The position numbers and the translations under genes were made by a program. From assembly GCF_000011385.1 (NCBI RefSeq), contig NC_005125.1:930001-994000 (forward strand): a stretch of DNA of 64,000 nt. Direction: 5' to 3'. The notes below the pieces were generated by a model. The model searched no databases, had not been told where the DNA came from, and saw only the letters and a list, made by a program, of their open reading frames with translations. Positions 53,375-62,599 of this stretch are shown here, in pieces; position 1 is the stretch's first letter, and every line of letters starts with the position of its first letter. Origin of the DNA: Gloeobacter violaceus PCC 7421. Lineage in GTDB: Bacteria > Cyanobacteriota > Cyanobacteriia > Gloeobacterales > Gloeobacteraceae.

Positions 53375-53590
53375 TCACGATTCGCCGAACGCCTCGCCCT
53401 CGATGCCCTTCCACCACTGACCGAGCGCCATCAACTGCCGGTGCAGCTCAGCAAATTCGCGCGCATATTCCTCGGGCGAGGTCGTATCGCGCCGCTCGCG
53501 CAGCATCGCGATGCGCAACTGCACCAAAAGCCAGGGCTTGGAGAGGCTGTCGGTGGCCTCGATGTAGCGGGCGATATCTTCGCTGTTCAT
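53375..53590 (-). CDS. Small protein of unknown function (71 aa)
   Basis: A helical, charged, soluble protein: MNSEDIARYIEATDSLSKPWL, then LRIAMLRERRDTTSPEEYAREFAELHRQLMALGQWW. It is on the same strand as the Nudix gene and starts 25 bp after that gene ends, so an operon is likely. I do not recognise the family. Confidence 0.65.
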   Translation of the reverse strand: MNSEDIARYIEATDSLSKPWLLVQLRIAMLRERRDTTSPEEYAREFAELHRQLMALGQWWKGIEGEAFGES

Positions 53591-53615
53591 GCAACAATTC
53601 TACACAATAGAACGC

Positions 53616-54173
53616 TCAAAGCCCCTCCCCTTCAAGCCGGTCGCTGGCCCCCGGCGGGTTGGAGCGGGGCGCAAATTCGCTCAGGTGGCGGGTTTGCTGA
53701 AAATGATCGAGCGCCCAGCGCACCGAAGGAAAGGCCAATTCGCCCCAGGGGATCGCTTCCCAGCTAAACAGGCGCACCTCCAGGCTCTCCGGGCCGGGAC
53801 CGATGTCGAGGGAGAGCAGCCGGGCGCGGTAAATCAGCTGTACCTGGCTGATGCGCGGCACGTTGTAGACGCCCAGAAGCGCCTCGATGGCGATGCGGGC
53901 GCGCGCCTCCTCCCAGGCTTCGCGCACCGCCCCGGCCTCGGTGGTCTCCCCCAGTTCGAGATACCCCGCAGGCAGCGTCCAGTAGTTGCGCCGCGGCTCG
54001 ATATCCCGCCTACACAGCAAGACCTGGTCTTCCCACAGGCAGACCGCACCGGTGACGATGCGCGGGTTGTCGTAGTAAATAAAGCCGCAGTCAGGACAGA
54101 CCAGCCGCTCCCGATTGTCACCCTCGGGAATCTTGAAGACGGATGGACCCCGCGGTTCGGCATCGGCTGGCAT
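53616..54173 (-). CDS. Nudix hydrolase with N-terminal zinc ribbon
   Basis: 185 residues. A half zinc-ribbon ([19 protein letters not shown]) precedes the Nudix box [23 protein letters not shown] (GX5EX7REUXEEX...). This resembles the NudC/ADP-ribose type used for nucleoside diphosphate sugars or NADH. The substrate is not clear. It lies 30 bp downstream of the PCD gene on the same strand. Confidence 0.93.
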   Translation of the reverse strand: MPADAEPRGPSVFKIPEGDNRERLVCPDCGFIYYDNPRIVTGAVCLWEDQVLLCRRDIEPRRNYWTLPAGYLELGETTEAGAVREAWEEARARIAIEALLGVYNVPRISQVQLIYRARLLSLDIGPGPESLEVRLFSWEAIPWGELAFPSVRWALDHFQQTRHLSEFAPRSNPPGASDRLEGEGL

Positions 54174-54203
54174 GGCAGTATTCTAGCCGAGCACCCAACC
54201 GGG

Positions 54204-54554
54204 CTACACGGCGCCCACCTGTGCGGCAATGGCATCGGTTTTGGCCGCCATCACAAAGTCGTTGCGGTGCAACCCGGCGATGGCGTGCGTCCACCAACTC
54301 ACCTTGACGGAGCCCCATTCGGTGAGCAAAGCCGGGTGGTGGCCCTCCGCCTCGGCCTCCTCGCCCACGCGGACGGTAAAGGCGATGGCCTCGCGAAAGT
54401 CGCGCAGCCGAAACTGGCGCTCGAGGCGTGGGGTACCCTCAATTTCAACGATTCGCCACGCCGGGATCTGGGGGTGCAATTCGGCGATTTCGGCCGCACC
54501 CACCCGGGGGGCGTCGGGGCGGCAGGCGGTGCAGCGCTGTTCGGTCAGGTTCAT
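54204..54554 (-). CDS. Pterin-4a-carbinolamine dehydratase (PCD/DCoH family)
   Basis: 116 residues. The catalytic cluster is seen in [40 protein letters not shown] (HH, W and D positions of the PCD signature). PCDs recycle tetrahydrobiopterin; some cyanobacterial PCD-like proteins act in Rubisco assembly instead. The N-terminal [13 protein letters not shown] is a typical lead-in. Start ATG 54554, since the frame upstream is not protein-like. Followed by the Nudix gene. Confidence 0.9.
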   Translation of the reverse strand: MNLTEQRCTACRPDAPRVGAAEIAELHPQIPAWRIVEIEGTPRLERQFRLRDFREAIAFTVRVGEEAEAEGHHPALLTEWGSVKVSWWTHAIAGLHRNDFVMAAKTDAIAAQVGAV

Positions 54555-54638
54555 TTTAGAGAGAGGGTATGATTCGTCACTTTCGCGTATACGATAAGAC
54601 GAATCCGTTGTCATCCATCCGCAGGTAGAACCCGATCC

Positions 54639-54884
54639 ATGGAAGTGAAGTTGCTGCGCATCGACCGCACCGTCGTTTTTTACCGCTATCTGGGGCGCGG
54701 GCGGGTATTCAAGAGCCTCTGCCACATCTGGGAGGTCTGGTGCGAGCAGGAAGACGGACAACTCGCCACGCTGTCGAGCTGTTTTCCGGTGCGCTACGGC
54801 TTTTATCGCTCCGAGCGCGAGGTGCGGCGCGATGCGACTGCCTTTGCCCGCAGCCGGGTGCTGCCGCCGGAGACTCAGGCGTAA
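54639..54884 (+). CDS. Small protein of unknown function (81 aa)
   Basis: An 81-residue, arginine-rich protein: [23 protein letters not shown], then [23 protein letters not shown] and a basic end. Its end overlaps the psb28 end by 10 bp on the opposite strand. No family, signal or membrane segment recognised. Start ATG 54639; the start is 84 bp from the PCD start on the other strand. Confidence 0.55.
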   Translation: MEVKLLRIDRTVVFYRYLGRGRVFKSLCHIWEVWCEQEDGQLATLSSCFPVRYGFYRSEREVRRDATAFARSRVLPPETQA

Positions 54885-55174
54885 CCCATGCGCTCCATGA
54901 AACGGTAGAAGCGATTCCAGGCGGCGTCGGAACCCATTTCGTGGCTAATCTCAAGGCCGATGAATTTGCCGTTGAGGTGCTTGGAGCGGATGTCGCGCAC
55001 GGTGATTTCGCCTTCTTCGTCGCGCATGCGGAAGCTCATCACCTGGTTGAGGTCGGCCTTCGGCGCGGCAATGTAGATGAGCGCAGTCTTTCGGGAAGTA
55101 TCGTACTTAGACGCCATCACCCGGATATCTGTAATCTCTTCGTTGATTCCCTCAAGAAACTGCGCTACCGCCAT
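54875..55174 (-). CDS. psb28: Photosystem II assembly protein Psb28
   Basis: 99 residues in the Psb28 pattern: [19 protein letters not shown] at the start, then [29 protein letters not shown], and [14 protein letters not shown] at the end (compare the usual WDRFIRFMERYA). I start at ATG 55174, where the N-terminus lines up with remembered homologues and GGAGAG is about 9 bases upstream; ATG 55207 is possible. Psb28 binds the CP47 assembly module of photosystem II on the cytosolic side. Confidence 0.9.
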   Translation of the reverse strand: MAVAQFLEGINEEITDIRVMASKYDTSRKTALIYIAAPKADLNQVMSFRMRDEEGEITVRDIRSKHLNGKFIGLEISHEMGSDAAWNRFYRFMERMGYA

Positions 55175-55239
55175 CGCTTCACTCTCCGAAGTTAAAACTT
55201 TGACCATTTTACAAGCGCCCAAGAAGTGTGAAGCATCCG

Positions 55240-55584
55240 TTACCCGGGTGGCCAGGCGAGCATCCGGCCGCCCAGCAGGTGGACGTGGAGGTGGTAGACT
55301 GTCTGACCGCCCTGGACGCCGTTGTTGACGACCAGGCGGTAGCCGCTGTCGAGTCCTTCCTGGCGGGCCACCTGCACAGCGACATAGAGCAGATGGCCCA
55401 GGAGCGCTTCGTCCTCGGGGGCGACCTGCTCGAGCTGGGCGATGGCACGCTTGGGGATCACCAGGATGTGGACCGGCGCCTGGGGGTTGATGTCACGAAA
55501 CGCCAGAGCGCGCTCGTCCTCGAAGACAATCGCGGCCGGGATTTCCCGCCGGAGGATCTTGCCAAATACCGTATCGGTGTTCAT
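55240..55584 (-). CDS. HIT family protein (histidine triad)
   Basis: A 114-residue protein. The histidine triad is HLHVHLLGG near the C-terminus (HxHxH). The N-terminal [42 protein letters not shown] is typical of Hint-like HIT nucleotide hydrolases that cleave AMP-conjugates. It starts 73 bp from the divergent DUF362 gene. Confidence 0.95.
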   Translation of the reverse strand: MNTDTVFGKILRREIPAAIVFEDERALAFRDINPQAPVHILVIPKRAIAQLEQVAPEDEALLGHLLYVAVQVARQEGLDSGYRLVVNNGVQGGQTVYHLHVHLLGGRMLAWPPG

Positions 55585-55657
55585 GGTTGCAGTGGTTGGA
55601 GTCAGACTTATATCCTGAAGGAGACTCTACCGTGTACACACCAGGAAAGGCCACTGC

Positions 55658-56641
55658 ATGAGCGTCGTCAGTCTGCGTACAGCTTCCTCTTACGCTCCCG
55701 GGGTACTGGGACCGCGGCTTGCGCAGCTCTTGGAGCCGCTCGGCGGGATGGCCGCCTACGTCCGCCCCGGCGACCGGGTGCTGCTGAAGCCCAATTTGCT
55801 CACCGGCGCCAGGCCCGCCAAAGCCTGCACCACCGACCCCGAGATCGTCCGCCAGGTGGCGCTGTTGGTGCGCGGGTGCGGCGGCAAGCCCTTCTTGGGC
55901 GACAGTCCCGCCTTTGGCACCGGCCGCGGCGTGGCGGTGGCCAACGGTCTGCTGCCTATCTGCGAAGAGCTGGCCCTTCCGATTGTCGAATTTTCGTCGA
56001 GCCGATACCGCTCGGCGGGCGAAACTTTTGAGCACCTGCGCCTGGGCAAGGAGGCGATGGAGGCGGACGTGCTCATCAACCTGCCCAAGGTCAAATCCCA
56101 CATGCAGCTGACCGTCACCCTCGGGGTCAAAAACCTCTTCGGCTGCGTGCCCGGCAAGATGAAGGCCTGGTGGCACATGGAGGCGGGCAAAGACAGCCTG
56201 CGCTTCGGCAAGATGCTCGTGGAGACGGCCCTCACCCTCCAGCCGGATCTGACGATTATCGACGGCATCGTCGGCCACGAAGGCAACGGCCCCTCGGGGG
56301 GCGAACCGCGCGCATTGGGTCTGCTCGGCGCCTCGGCCGACGTCTTTGCCATCGACCGGATGTTTTGCGCATTGTTGGGGGTGGACCCCGAGCAGGTGCC
56401 GGTGCTGTGTGCGGCGCGCGCACTGGGAGTGATCCCGGAGGGTCTGACGGGGATTATGCTGGACGGCCCGCCTTTGGAGCAACTGCGCTGCCCCGACTGG
56501 CGGCTGCCTGAGACGATGATGCCCATCGACTTCGGCTTGCCCAGGGTGATCCGCTCGACGATGAAACATCTTTGGATCCGGTTTTTGAAAGAACCCCTGG
56601 CCGGCGGCTTTACCCGGGCCGAGCGGAGAGCACCCCTTTGA
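55658..56641 (+). CDS. DUF362 family protein
   Basis: 327 residues: RVLLKPNLLTGARPAKACTTDPEIVRQVALLVRGCG at the N-terminus, GDSPAFGTGRG, DVLINLPKVKSHMQLTVTLGVKNLFG, and DGIVGHEGNGPSGGEPRALG. This is the DUF362 signature (unknown function, sometimes fused to ferredoxin); no FeS cluster is present here. Its stop overlaps the TTG start of the permease gene. Confidence 0.88.
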   Translation: MSVVSLRTASSYAPGVLGPRLAQLLEPLGGMAAYVRPGDRVLLKPNLLTGARPAKACTTDPEIVRQVALLVRGCGGKPFLGDSPAFGTGRGVAVANGLLPICEELALPIVEFSSSRYRSAGETFEHLRLGKEAMEADVLINLPKVKSHMQLTVTLGVKNLFGCVPGKMKAWWHMEAGKDSLRFGKMLVETALTLQPDLTIIDGIVGHEGNGPSGGEPRALGLLGASADVFAIDRMFCALLGVDPEQVPVLCAARALGVIPEGLTGIMLDGPPLEQLRCPDWRLPETMMPIDFGLPRVIRSTMKHLWIRFLKEPLAGGFTRAERRAPL

Positions 56642-57801
56642 AGACATTTGCCGAGGCAAGGTCGCGCTTTTCGCTGCCGGGGCTGACGATTATGGACCGC
56701 TACCTGGCAAGCGAACTGGTTTTGCCGTTTTTGTTCGGTGTGGCGGCCTTCGCCTCGATCGGCATGGCGATCGGATCGCTCTTTGAACTGGTCCGGCTCA
56801 TTTCCGAAAACGGCCTGCCGCTCACCACCGCGCTGCAGGTCTTCTTGCTGCGCATGCCGCAGATCATCACCTACACCTTCCCGATGTCGGTGCTCTTTGC
56901 GACGCTCCTGGCCTACGGGCGTCTGTCGGGGGATCTGGAGATCACGGCGCTGCAGGCGAGCGGCGTGAGTATCCTGCGCGTCGTCGTTCCCACGCTGCTG
57001 CTCAGCGTCATAGTCAGCGTCATTACCTTTTTCTTCAACGAAGTGGTGGTCCCCACCGCCAACCAGGAGGCGAGCACCACCCTGGCGCGGGCGATTGGCG
57101 GGGGCGACCGGCCGCGATTTACTAAGGACAACATTCTCTATCCCGAGTACAACTGGGTGCCGGGCAAGGCCGGCGAGCGCGAATACGCCCTCATTCGGCT
57201 GTTTTATGCCCGCCGCTACAGCGACGGGATCATGTACGGGCTGACGATTCTCGACTACAGCCAGGAAAACCTCAACCAGGTGATCACCGCCGATTCAGCC
57301 TACTTCGATCCGAAGACCGACGCCTGGCGTTTTCGCAACGGCACCAGCTATCTGATCGGCAACGACGGCACTTACCGCAATATTCTTCAGTTTCAAGAGC
57401 AACAGGTCAAAATCAGCGAAGATCCGCTCAAGTTCGCCCAGGAAGTGCGCCGGCCGGAGGAGATGACCACCGTCGAACTGCGCCGCTATATCGAACTGGC
57501 CCAGAACGCCCGCCAGGAAATTCGGGGGCTGCTCGTCAGTCTCTACCAGAAGTACGCCATTCCGAGCGTCTGTTTTGCCTTTGCGCTGGTGGGTGCCCCG
57601 TTGGGCCTGCGCCGCCAGCGCACCAGCAACGCCCTGGGATTGGGCCTCAGCATCCTGATCATCTTCAGTTACTACATTTTTCTATTCATCGCCCAGGCCC
57701 TGGGCCAGACGGGCGTGCTGCCGCCCTGGCTCGGAGCCTGGCTGCCGGCGCTGATTACGATGGCCGTGGGTGCCTACCTGCTCTGGCGGGCCAACCAGTA
57801 A
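56638..57801 (+). CDS. LptF/LptG-type lipopolysaccharide-export permease
   Basis: 387 residues with six expected membrane helices in the YjgP/YjgQ arrangement: DRYLASELVLPFLFGVAAFASIG, FPMSVLFATLLAYGRLSGDLEITALQASG, then a periplasmic beta-jellyroll and VCFAFALVGAPLGLRRQR near the end. It moves LPS toward the outer membrane with an LptB ATPase found elsewhere. The start is TTG 56638: GGAGAG is seven bases upstream and the codon overlaps the DUF362 stop. ATG 56692 is the alternative. Confidence 0.9.
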   Translation: MKTFAEARSRFSLPGLTIMDRYLASELVLPFLFGVAAFASIGMAIGSLFELVRLISENGLPLTTALQVFLLRMPQIITYTFPMSVLFATLLAYGRLSGDLEITALQASGVSILRVVVPTLLLSVIVSVITFFFNEVVVPTANQEASTTLARAIGGGDRPRFTKDNILYPEYNWVPGKAGEREYALIRLFYARRYSDGIMYGLTILDYSQENLNQVITADSAYFDPKTDAWRFRNGTSYLIGNDGTYRNILQFQEQQVKISEDPLKFAQEVRRPEEMTTVELRRYIELAQNARQEIRGLLVSLYQKYAIPSVCFAFALVGAPLGLRRQRTSNALGLGLSILIIFSYYIFLFIAQALGQTGVLPPWLGAWLPALITMAVGAYLLWRANQ

Positions 57802-57872
57802 CCGGTGGTGCCGAAGACTGGCGCTTGGGCCGCGAGGCGGGATAATCGTAAAGAAGCATCACAAGGACGAGC

Positions 57873-59249
57873 GTGAAGGTATTGTTTGCGGCGGCGGAGT
57901 GTGCCCCCTTAGCCAAGGTGGGCGGCATGGCGGACGTGGTGGGCTCGTTGCCCCTGGCCCTGGCCGAGATGGGGCTCGATGTACGGATCATCCTGCCCTA
58001 CTACGGCTTTTTGGGGGAGCTGCCCAAGTCCGAGCAGCCGGTCTGGACCGGCGGCGCCATGTTCCAGCAGGTCGAAATTTACGAAGCGCGCCTGCCCGGC
58101 AGCGACATCCCCCTCTATCTGGTCGGTCACCCGGCCTTTGCCAACGAGCGCATCTACGGTTTTGAGGACGAAGCCTGGCGCTTCACGCTCTTCTCGCGCA
58201 CGGTGGCCGAATTTCTCTGGCGGGGCGGTTGGGATCCGCAGGTGCTCCACTGCCACGACTGGCACACGGGACTGTTGCCCCTCTGGATGCGGTCGATGCC
58301 GGTGATGACGGTCTTCACCATCCACAACCTCGCCTACCAGGGACCGCCCCTGCCGTACTTTCGCGCCTTCGTGGACGTCCCCTACGACACGGGCGCCTGG
58401 AACCCGATGGTGGCGGGGATCATCCACAGCGACGCGATCACGGCGGTCTCGCCCACCTATGCGCGCGAAATTTGCACCCCCGAGTACGGCGAGCGCCTGG
58501 ACGGCCTGCTCAGGGGCCAGGGAAACCGCCTGACCGGTATCCTCAACGGCATCAACACCAAGGCCCTCGACCCGGCCACCGACAAGCACCTGACGGTCAA
58601 CTACGACACGACCAGTCTCGATCGGCGCGTCGAGAACAAACTGGCCCTCCAGCGCGAGTTCGGCTTCGAGGTCAGTGCCGATCGCTTGCTGGTGGGTATC
58701 GTCTCGCGGCTGGTGGACCAGAAGGGCTTCGATTTGCTCGCGCCGCTCTGGGACAACTGGATGCACACCAGCGGCGCCCAACTGGTCGTGCTCGGCAGCG
58801 GCGACCCGTTTTACGAATTTCTGTTTCGCTCGGCGGCGGAGCGCTACCCGGACCGCATCAAGGCGGTGCTGAGCTACAACGTGCCCATCGCCCAGCGCAT
58901 CTACGGCGGCGCGGATCTGTTTTTGATGCCCTCGCGCTTCGAGCCCTGCGGCATCGGCCAGATGATTGCGCTGCGCTACGGGGCGGTGCCTTTGGTGCGC
59001 AAGACCGGTGGCCTCGCCGACACGGTTTTCTTCCACAATCCGCTCGATGAAAAAGGCAACGGCTTTTTGTTCGACCGCTACGACCCGGCCAACCTGCTTG
59101 CCATGCTCTACCGCGCCGAGGAAGCGTTTCGCTACAAAGACTACTGGCGACGACTGCAATTGCGCGGCATGGAAGCGGACCTCAGTTGGCGCGCCTCCGC
59201 CCATCAGTACGCGGATCTCTACAAGTCGCTGATTGCTCGCCTGGGCTAA
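57873..59249 (+). CDS. glgA: Glycogen synthase (ADP-glucose dependent)
   Basis: 458 residues of the GT5 family. The ADP-glucose-binding KVGGMADVVGSLP is at about residue 15, and the active-site blocks HDWHTGLLPL, GILNGINTKALDP, RLVDQKGFDLL and SRFEPCGIGQM are present. It elongates alpha-1,4 glucan chains. GTG start, AAGGA before it. It abuts the convergent K+ channel gene. Confidence 0.96.
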   Translation: MKVLFAAAECAPLAKVGGMADVVGSLPLALAEMGLDVRIILPYYGFLGELPKSEQPVWTGGAMFQQVEIYEARLPGSDIPLYLVGHPAFANERIYGFEDEAWRFTLFSRTVAEFLWRGGWDPQVLHCHDWHTGLLPLWMRSMPVMTVFTIHNLAYQGPPLPYFRAFVDVPYDTGAWNPMVAGIIHSDAITAVSPTYAREICTPEYGERLDGLLRGQGNRLTGILNGINTKALDPATDKHLTVNYDTTSLDRRVENKLALQREFGFEVSADRLLVGIVSRLVDQKGFDLLAPLWDNWMHTSGAQLVVLGSGDPFYEFLFRSAAERYPDRIKAVLSYNVPIAQRIYGGADLFLMPSRFEPCGIGQMIALRYGAVPLVRKTGGLADTVFFHNPLDEKGNGFLFDRYDPANLLAMLYRAEEAFRYKDYWRRLQLRGMEADLSWRASAHQYADLYKSLIARLG

Positions 59250-60290
59250 CTACCCAGTCTTCACCGGCAACAGCGCCTCGGAGAGAGTGCGCAGCTGCGC
59301 GTCGGTGCCCAGGCAAAAAAGAATATCCCCCTGGGCGAGGATGGTCTCGCCGGTGGGACTGCCCACCAGTGTGCCGTCGGCGCGGCGGATGGCCACTACC
59401 AGGCCGCCGCTGCGGTTGCGCAGGTTGATCTGCTGCAGCGACATGCCGACAAAAGGACAACTGCGCTCGTCGAGTTTGACCTCCTCGACGATGAGCGAAC
59501 CGCCGCCAGTGCCGCTGAAGGCCGTCTCGATAAAATCGACCACCCCGGGCCTCAGGGCAATCGCCGCCATTCGCCGCGCCCCGGCGGTGTAGGGGGAGAC
59601 CACCTCGTCCGCCCCGCCCCGGCGCAATTTGACGGCCGCTTCTTCACTGCTGGCCCGGGTGATCGTGCGCACCTTCGGGTTGAGGTTGCGCGCCGAGAGC
59701 ACGATAAATAGATTATCGGCGTCGGACGTGAGCGCGCAGATGACGCTGCAGGCCCGCTCGATACCGGCTTCGACCAGGGTCTGATCGGCGCTCGCGTCAC
59801 CCTCGATGATCCGGTAACCCTTGGAGCGGGCGATGGTTGCCGCCCGCGGGTCCGCCTCGACGACGACGAACTGGGCATGGCTTATCGTCAGTTCTTCGCA
59901 GATGCGGCTGCCCATCCGGCCGTAGCCGCAGATGATGAAATGGTCCTTCAGCTGGCTGAGCATACGCTTCTGTCGGGTATATTTGAGTCCTTCTTGAAGA
60001 TAGCCTTCTCCGAGGGCCTGGACAATCCGGCCGACCAGAATGCCGAGAGTCGCCACACCGAGCACAATGAGCACGATCGTAAAGATGCGTCCATCGGTGT
60101 TGAGGGGCCGCGTCTCCCCGTAGCCCACCCCCGCCAGGGTGATCACAGTCATATAGAGCGCGTCGAAGAAATCCCAGCCTTCGATGACCATGTAGCCGAT
60201 CACGCCGACCACGTAGAGTCCGACGATCGCCATCACGATGTTGAAGACGCGCCAGCGAAACTCGCGCAGGCGTTCGGCGGGGGGGCTCAT
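59250..60290 (-). CDS. Potassium channel with RCK (TrkA-N/C) domains
   Basis: 346 residues. Two membrane helices flank the pore (VFNIVMAIVGLYVVGVIGYMVI and FTIVLIVLGVATLGILVGRIV) with the filter TLAGVGYGE (TVGYGD-like; V to G and D to E changes at the ends). An RCK-N Rossmann domain follows (HFIICGYGRMGSRICEEL, VVVEADP) and an RCK-C domain (FVGMSLQQINLRNRSGGLVVAIRR). MthK-type ligand-gated channel. Start ATG 60290 overlaps nagA by 4 bp. Confidence 0.92.
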   Translation of the reverse strand: MSPPAERLREFRWRVFNIVMAIVGLYVVGVIGYMVIEGWDFFDALYMTVITLAGVGYGETRPLNTDGRIFTIVLIVLGVATLGILVGRIVQALGEGYLQEGLKYTRQKRMLSQLKDHFIICGYGRMGSRICEELTISHAQFVVVEADPRAATIARSKGYRIIEGDASADQTLVEAGIERACSVICALTSDADNLFIVLSARNLNPKVRTITRASSEEAAVKLRRGGADEVVSPYTAGARRMAAIALRPGVVDFIETAFSGTGGGSLIVEEVKLDERSCPFVGMSLQQINLRNRSGGLVVAIRRADGTLVGSPTGETILAQGDILFCLGTDAQLRTLSEALLPVKTG

Positions 60291-61408
60291 CGTACCTCCA
60301 AGCGCTCGGGCCGGTCTTTGCCCGGGGGCCACACCAGCAAATCGGCATCCGGCGGCCAATCGACCGGTTCGCCCAGGACCCGCCGCGGCTGGAGCGCCCC
60401 CAGGCGCAGGGCCACGCCCGGATCGACCCCGCACTGGCCCACCAGCCGCGCCAGTACATCGGTGAGGCTGAGGGCGCTACCGGCGAGCCGACCGTCTTCG
60501 AGGGTCACCTGCCCGGCGCGCACGGTAATGGCGAGGCCATGCCAGTCGTAGCGACCGTCGGCGATTCCCAAGGGTGCCACCGCATCGCTCACCGGGATGA
60601 GGCCCGCTTCGCCCTTGGCGCGCAGCAGCAATTGGGTGGCAGCCGGGTGCAGGTGGATGCCGTCGGGAATGCACAGGCATTGCACCCGCTCATCCAGCAA
60701 AGCCGCCCCCACCACGCCGGGCTCGCGGTGGTGGAAGGGGCGCTGGGCATTAAAAATATGGGTCACCAGCCGCGCCCCCGCGTCGAAGGCCCGCTGCGCC
60801 TGCTCGAAGGTGGCGGCGGTGTGGCCGAGGCTCACGTGGATGCCCTGGGCGACCAGCCAGGGGATCGTCTGGCCGTCCGGGTCGAGTTCGGGGGCGAGGG
60901 TGACGAGCTTCACCAGGGAGGCGTAATCCCCCAGGACGCACTTGGCGTCTTCGACGGTGAGCGGCAGCAGGTACCGGCGCATGTGGGCGCCTTCGTACTC
61001 GGGGTTGAGAAACGGTCCTTCGAGGTGCACCCCCAGGATGCGCGCGCCGCTTTTGGGGGGCCGAAAGCGGCCAATCACCGCGAGGGCTCCCTGCAGCTTT
61101 TCGACCGGGACGCTGATCAAGGTGGGCAACCAGGCCGAGAGGCCAATCGACCAGAGATAGGTCGAGATGCGCCCCAGTTGCTCCAGGCCCTCGTCGCCTT
61201 CCAGTTCCGAAAATTCGACCCCCAGAGCGCCGTTGAGCTGCAGATCCACCAGCCCCGGGCTCACCCAGGCTCCCGCCAGATCGATCGAGTCGGCGCTCCC
61301 TTCCCAGCAGTCGCCCGATGGGTCCACCGCCTGCAGTTGTCCCTCGGCCACCAGTAGACTGTAGAGATTCCCGTCTCCCGCCCAGCGGGCGTTGCGTATC
61401 TGCCGCAT
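60287..61408 (-). CDS. nagA: N-acetylglucosamine-6-phosphate deacetylase
   Basis: 373 residues of an amidohydrolase. Motifs: WVSPGLVDLQLNGALGVEF, ILGVHLEGPFLNPEYEGAH, VSLGHTAAT, THIFNAQRPFHHREPGVVGAAL, and VSDAVAPLGIADG. It removes the acetyl group from GlcNAc-6-P in amino-sugar recycling. ATG 61408 has GAGGGG nine bases upstream; the frame extends to 61498 but would cross the divergent gene. Its stop overlaps the channel start by 4 bp. Confidence 0.92.
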   Translation of the reverse strand: MRQIRNARWAGDGNLYSLLVAEGQLQAVDPSGDCWEGSADSIDLAGAWVSPGLVDLQLNGALGVEFSELEGDEGLEQLGRISTYLWSIGLSAWLPTLISVPVEKLQGALAVIGRFRPPKSGARILGVHLEGPFLNPEYEGAHMRRYLLPLTVEDAKCVLGDYASLVKLVTLAPELDPDGQTIPWLVAQGIHVSLGHTAATFEQAQRAFDAGARLVTHIFNAQRPFHHREPGVVGAALLDERVQCLCIPDGIHLHPAATQLLLRAKGEAGLIPVSDAVAPLGIADGRYDWHGLAITVRAGQVTLEDGRLAGSALSLTDVLARLVGQCGVDPGVALRLGALQPRRVLGEPVDWPPDADLLVWPPGKDRPERLEVR

Positions 61409-61442
61409 CCTGTCGAGCCCCTCGCTGAGTAGAGTGTAACCA

Positions 61443-61847
61443 ATGCGCAAGCGCGTCATTCTCACTTTTCCGCCCGCCATCGTGCATATGCCGGTCACCT
61501 ACCGGCTGGCCAAGGATTTCAACATCGCGAGCAACATCCTGCGCGCCCAGGTGGCCCCCGACGAAGTGGGCAAACTGGTGCTCGAACTGTCGGGGGATAT
61601 CGATCAGATCGAAGCGGCGATCACCTGGATGCGCGATCAGGGCATCGACGTCTCGCTGCTGGGACACGAAATCGTGATTGACGAAAACCTCTGCGTTCAC
61701 TGCGGCCTGTGCACGGGGGTTTGCCCGACCGGCGCCCTGGCCCTGCACGCGGAGACGTTTTTGCTGCAGTTTCGCCGCTCCCGCTGCATCGTGTGTGAAC
61801 AGTGCGTCCCGGTCTGCCCGGTGGCGGCGATTTCGACCAATTTGTAA
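61443..61847 (+). CDS. NIL domain-ferredoxin protein
   Basis: 134 residues. An N-terminal NIL domain (RVILTFPPAIVHMPVTYRLAKDFNIASNILRAQV, then LVLELSGDIDQIEAAITWM) is followed by a 2[4Fe-4S] ferredoxin module: NLCVHCGLCTGVCPTGAL and RCIVCEQCVPVCPVAAIS. Known in cyanobacteria as an electron carrier possibly linked to sulfur metabolism. It is divergent from nagA, 34 bp apart. Confidence 0.95.
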   Translation: MRKRVILTFPPAIVHMPVTYRLAKDFNIASNILRAQVAPDEVGKLVLELSGDIDQIEAAITWMRDQGIDVSLLGHEIVIDENLCVHCGLCTGVCPTGALALHAETFLLQFRRSRCIVCEQCVPVCPVAAISTNL

Positions 61848-61875
61848 GAGGGAATAGGCTCGGGAGAAAACGGCG

Positions 61876-62526
61876 ATGACGGTCACACTTCAGCTTGAAC
61901 AACTGAGCATCATGCCAGGACAGCGGATTGTGCTGCGCGACGTGAGCTGGCAACAGTTTGAAGCCATCCTCACCGAACTGGGAGATCACCGGGCCAGCCG
62001 ACTGGCATACGACAACGGAATGCTGGAGATTCGCATGCCCCTGCCGGAGCACGAAAGGAGCAAAGTTCTCCTCAGTGACTTTGTAAAAAACTTGCTTGAA
62101 GCCTTAGATATCGATTTTGAGCCCTTTGGCTCATCCACGTTTAAACGCATAGACATGGCCAAAGGCATCGAACCGGACGAGTGCTTCTACATCCAAAACC
62201 ATGCGGCGATGATCGGCAAACGGCGCCTCGATCTGACCATCGATCCGCCGCCCGACCTCGCAATCGAGGTTGACCTCACTTCCAAGACGCAGCTTGAAGT
62301 ATATCGGGTCCTGGGTGTGCCGGAGTTGTGGAGGTACGAATCCGGACGGCTACGCATCGATGTTCTGCAGTCGGGCCGGTACGTCGAATCGCCAATCAGC
62401 CCAACCTTTCCGGACTTGCTGCTGGTGGAGAGGTTTCCCGGCTTCGTCGAAATGGCCGCCACAGCGGGGACGCGCCCCGCGCTGAAAGCTTTCAGGCAAT
62501 GGGTAAAGGAACAACTTCAACTCTAA
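61876..62526 (+). CDS. Uma2-family PD-(D/E)xK protein (copy 2)
   Basis: 216 residues. Family blocks: RLAYDNGMLEIRMPLPEHE, LLSDFVKNLLEAL, ECFYIQNHAAMIG, DLTIDPPPDLAIEVDLTSKTQLEVYRVLGVPELWRY. The catalytic D, E and K-like residues are present, though the final position reads EVDLTSK. It starts 28 bp after the NIL-ferredoxin gene; GGGAG is about 10 bases upstream. Confidence 0.88.
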   Translation: MTVTLQLEQLSIMPGQRIVLRDVSWQQFEAILTELGDHRASRLAYDNGMLEIRMPLPEHERSKVLLSDFVKNLLEALDIDFEPFGSSTFKRIDMAKGIEPDECFYIQNHAAMIGKRRLDLTIDPPPDLAIEVDLTSKTQLEVYRVLGVPELWRYESGRLRIDVLQSGRYVESPISPTFPDLLLVERFPGFVEMAATAGTRPALKAFRQWVKEQLQL

Positions 62527-62560
62527 GCGCGAGCGGCAAAGTTTGTTGTGCAAAAGGTTT

Positions 62561-62590
62561 ATCCCCCTGAGCAGAAGGGGCCAGGGGGAT
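62561..62590. terminator. Hairpin between convergent Uma2 and MscS genes
   Basis: atccccct (62561-62568) pairs with agggggat (62583-62590), eight bp, with a 14-base loop. On the minus strand the stem is followed by AAACCTTTT, and it is the only element between the two stops. Weak bidirectional terminator. Confidence 0.5.
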
Positions 62591-62599
62591 GAGGGCTTC

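Noticed and set aside
57909-59204. A 431-codon open frame on the minus strand
   Set aside because: Antisense to glgA; no protein-like motif.
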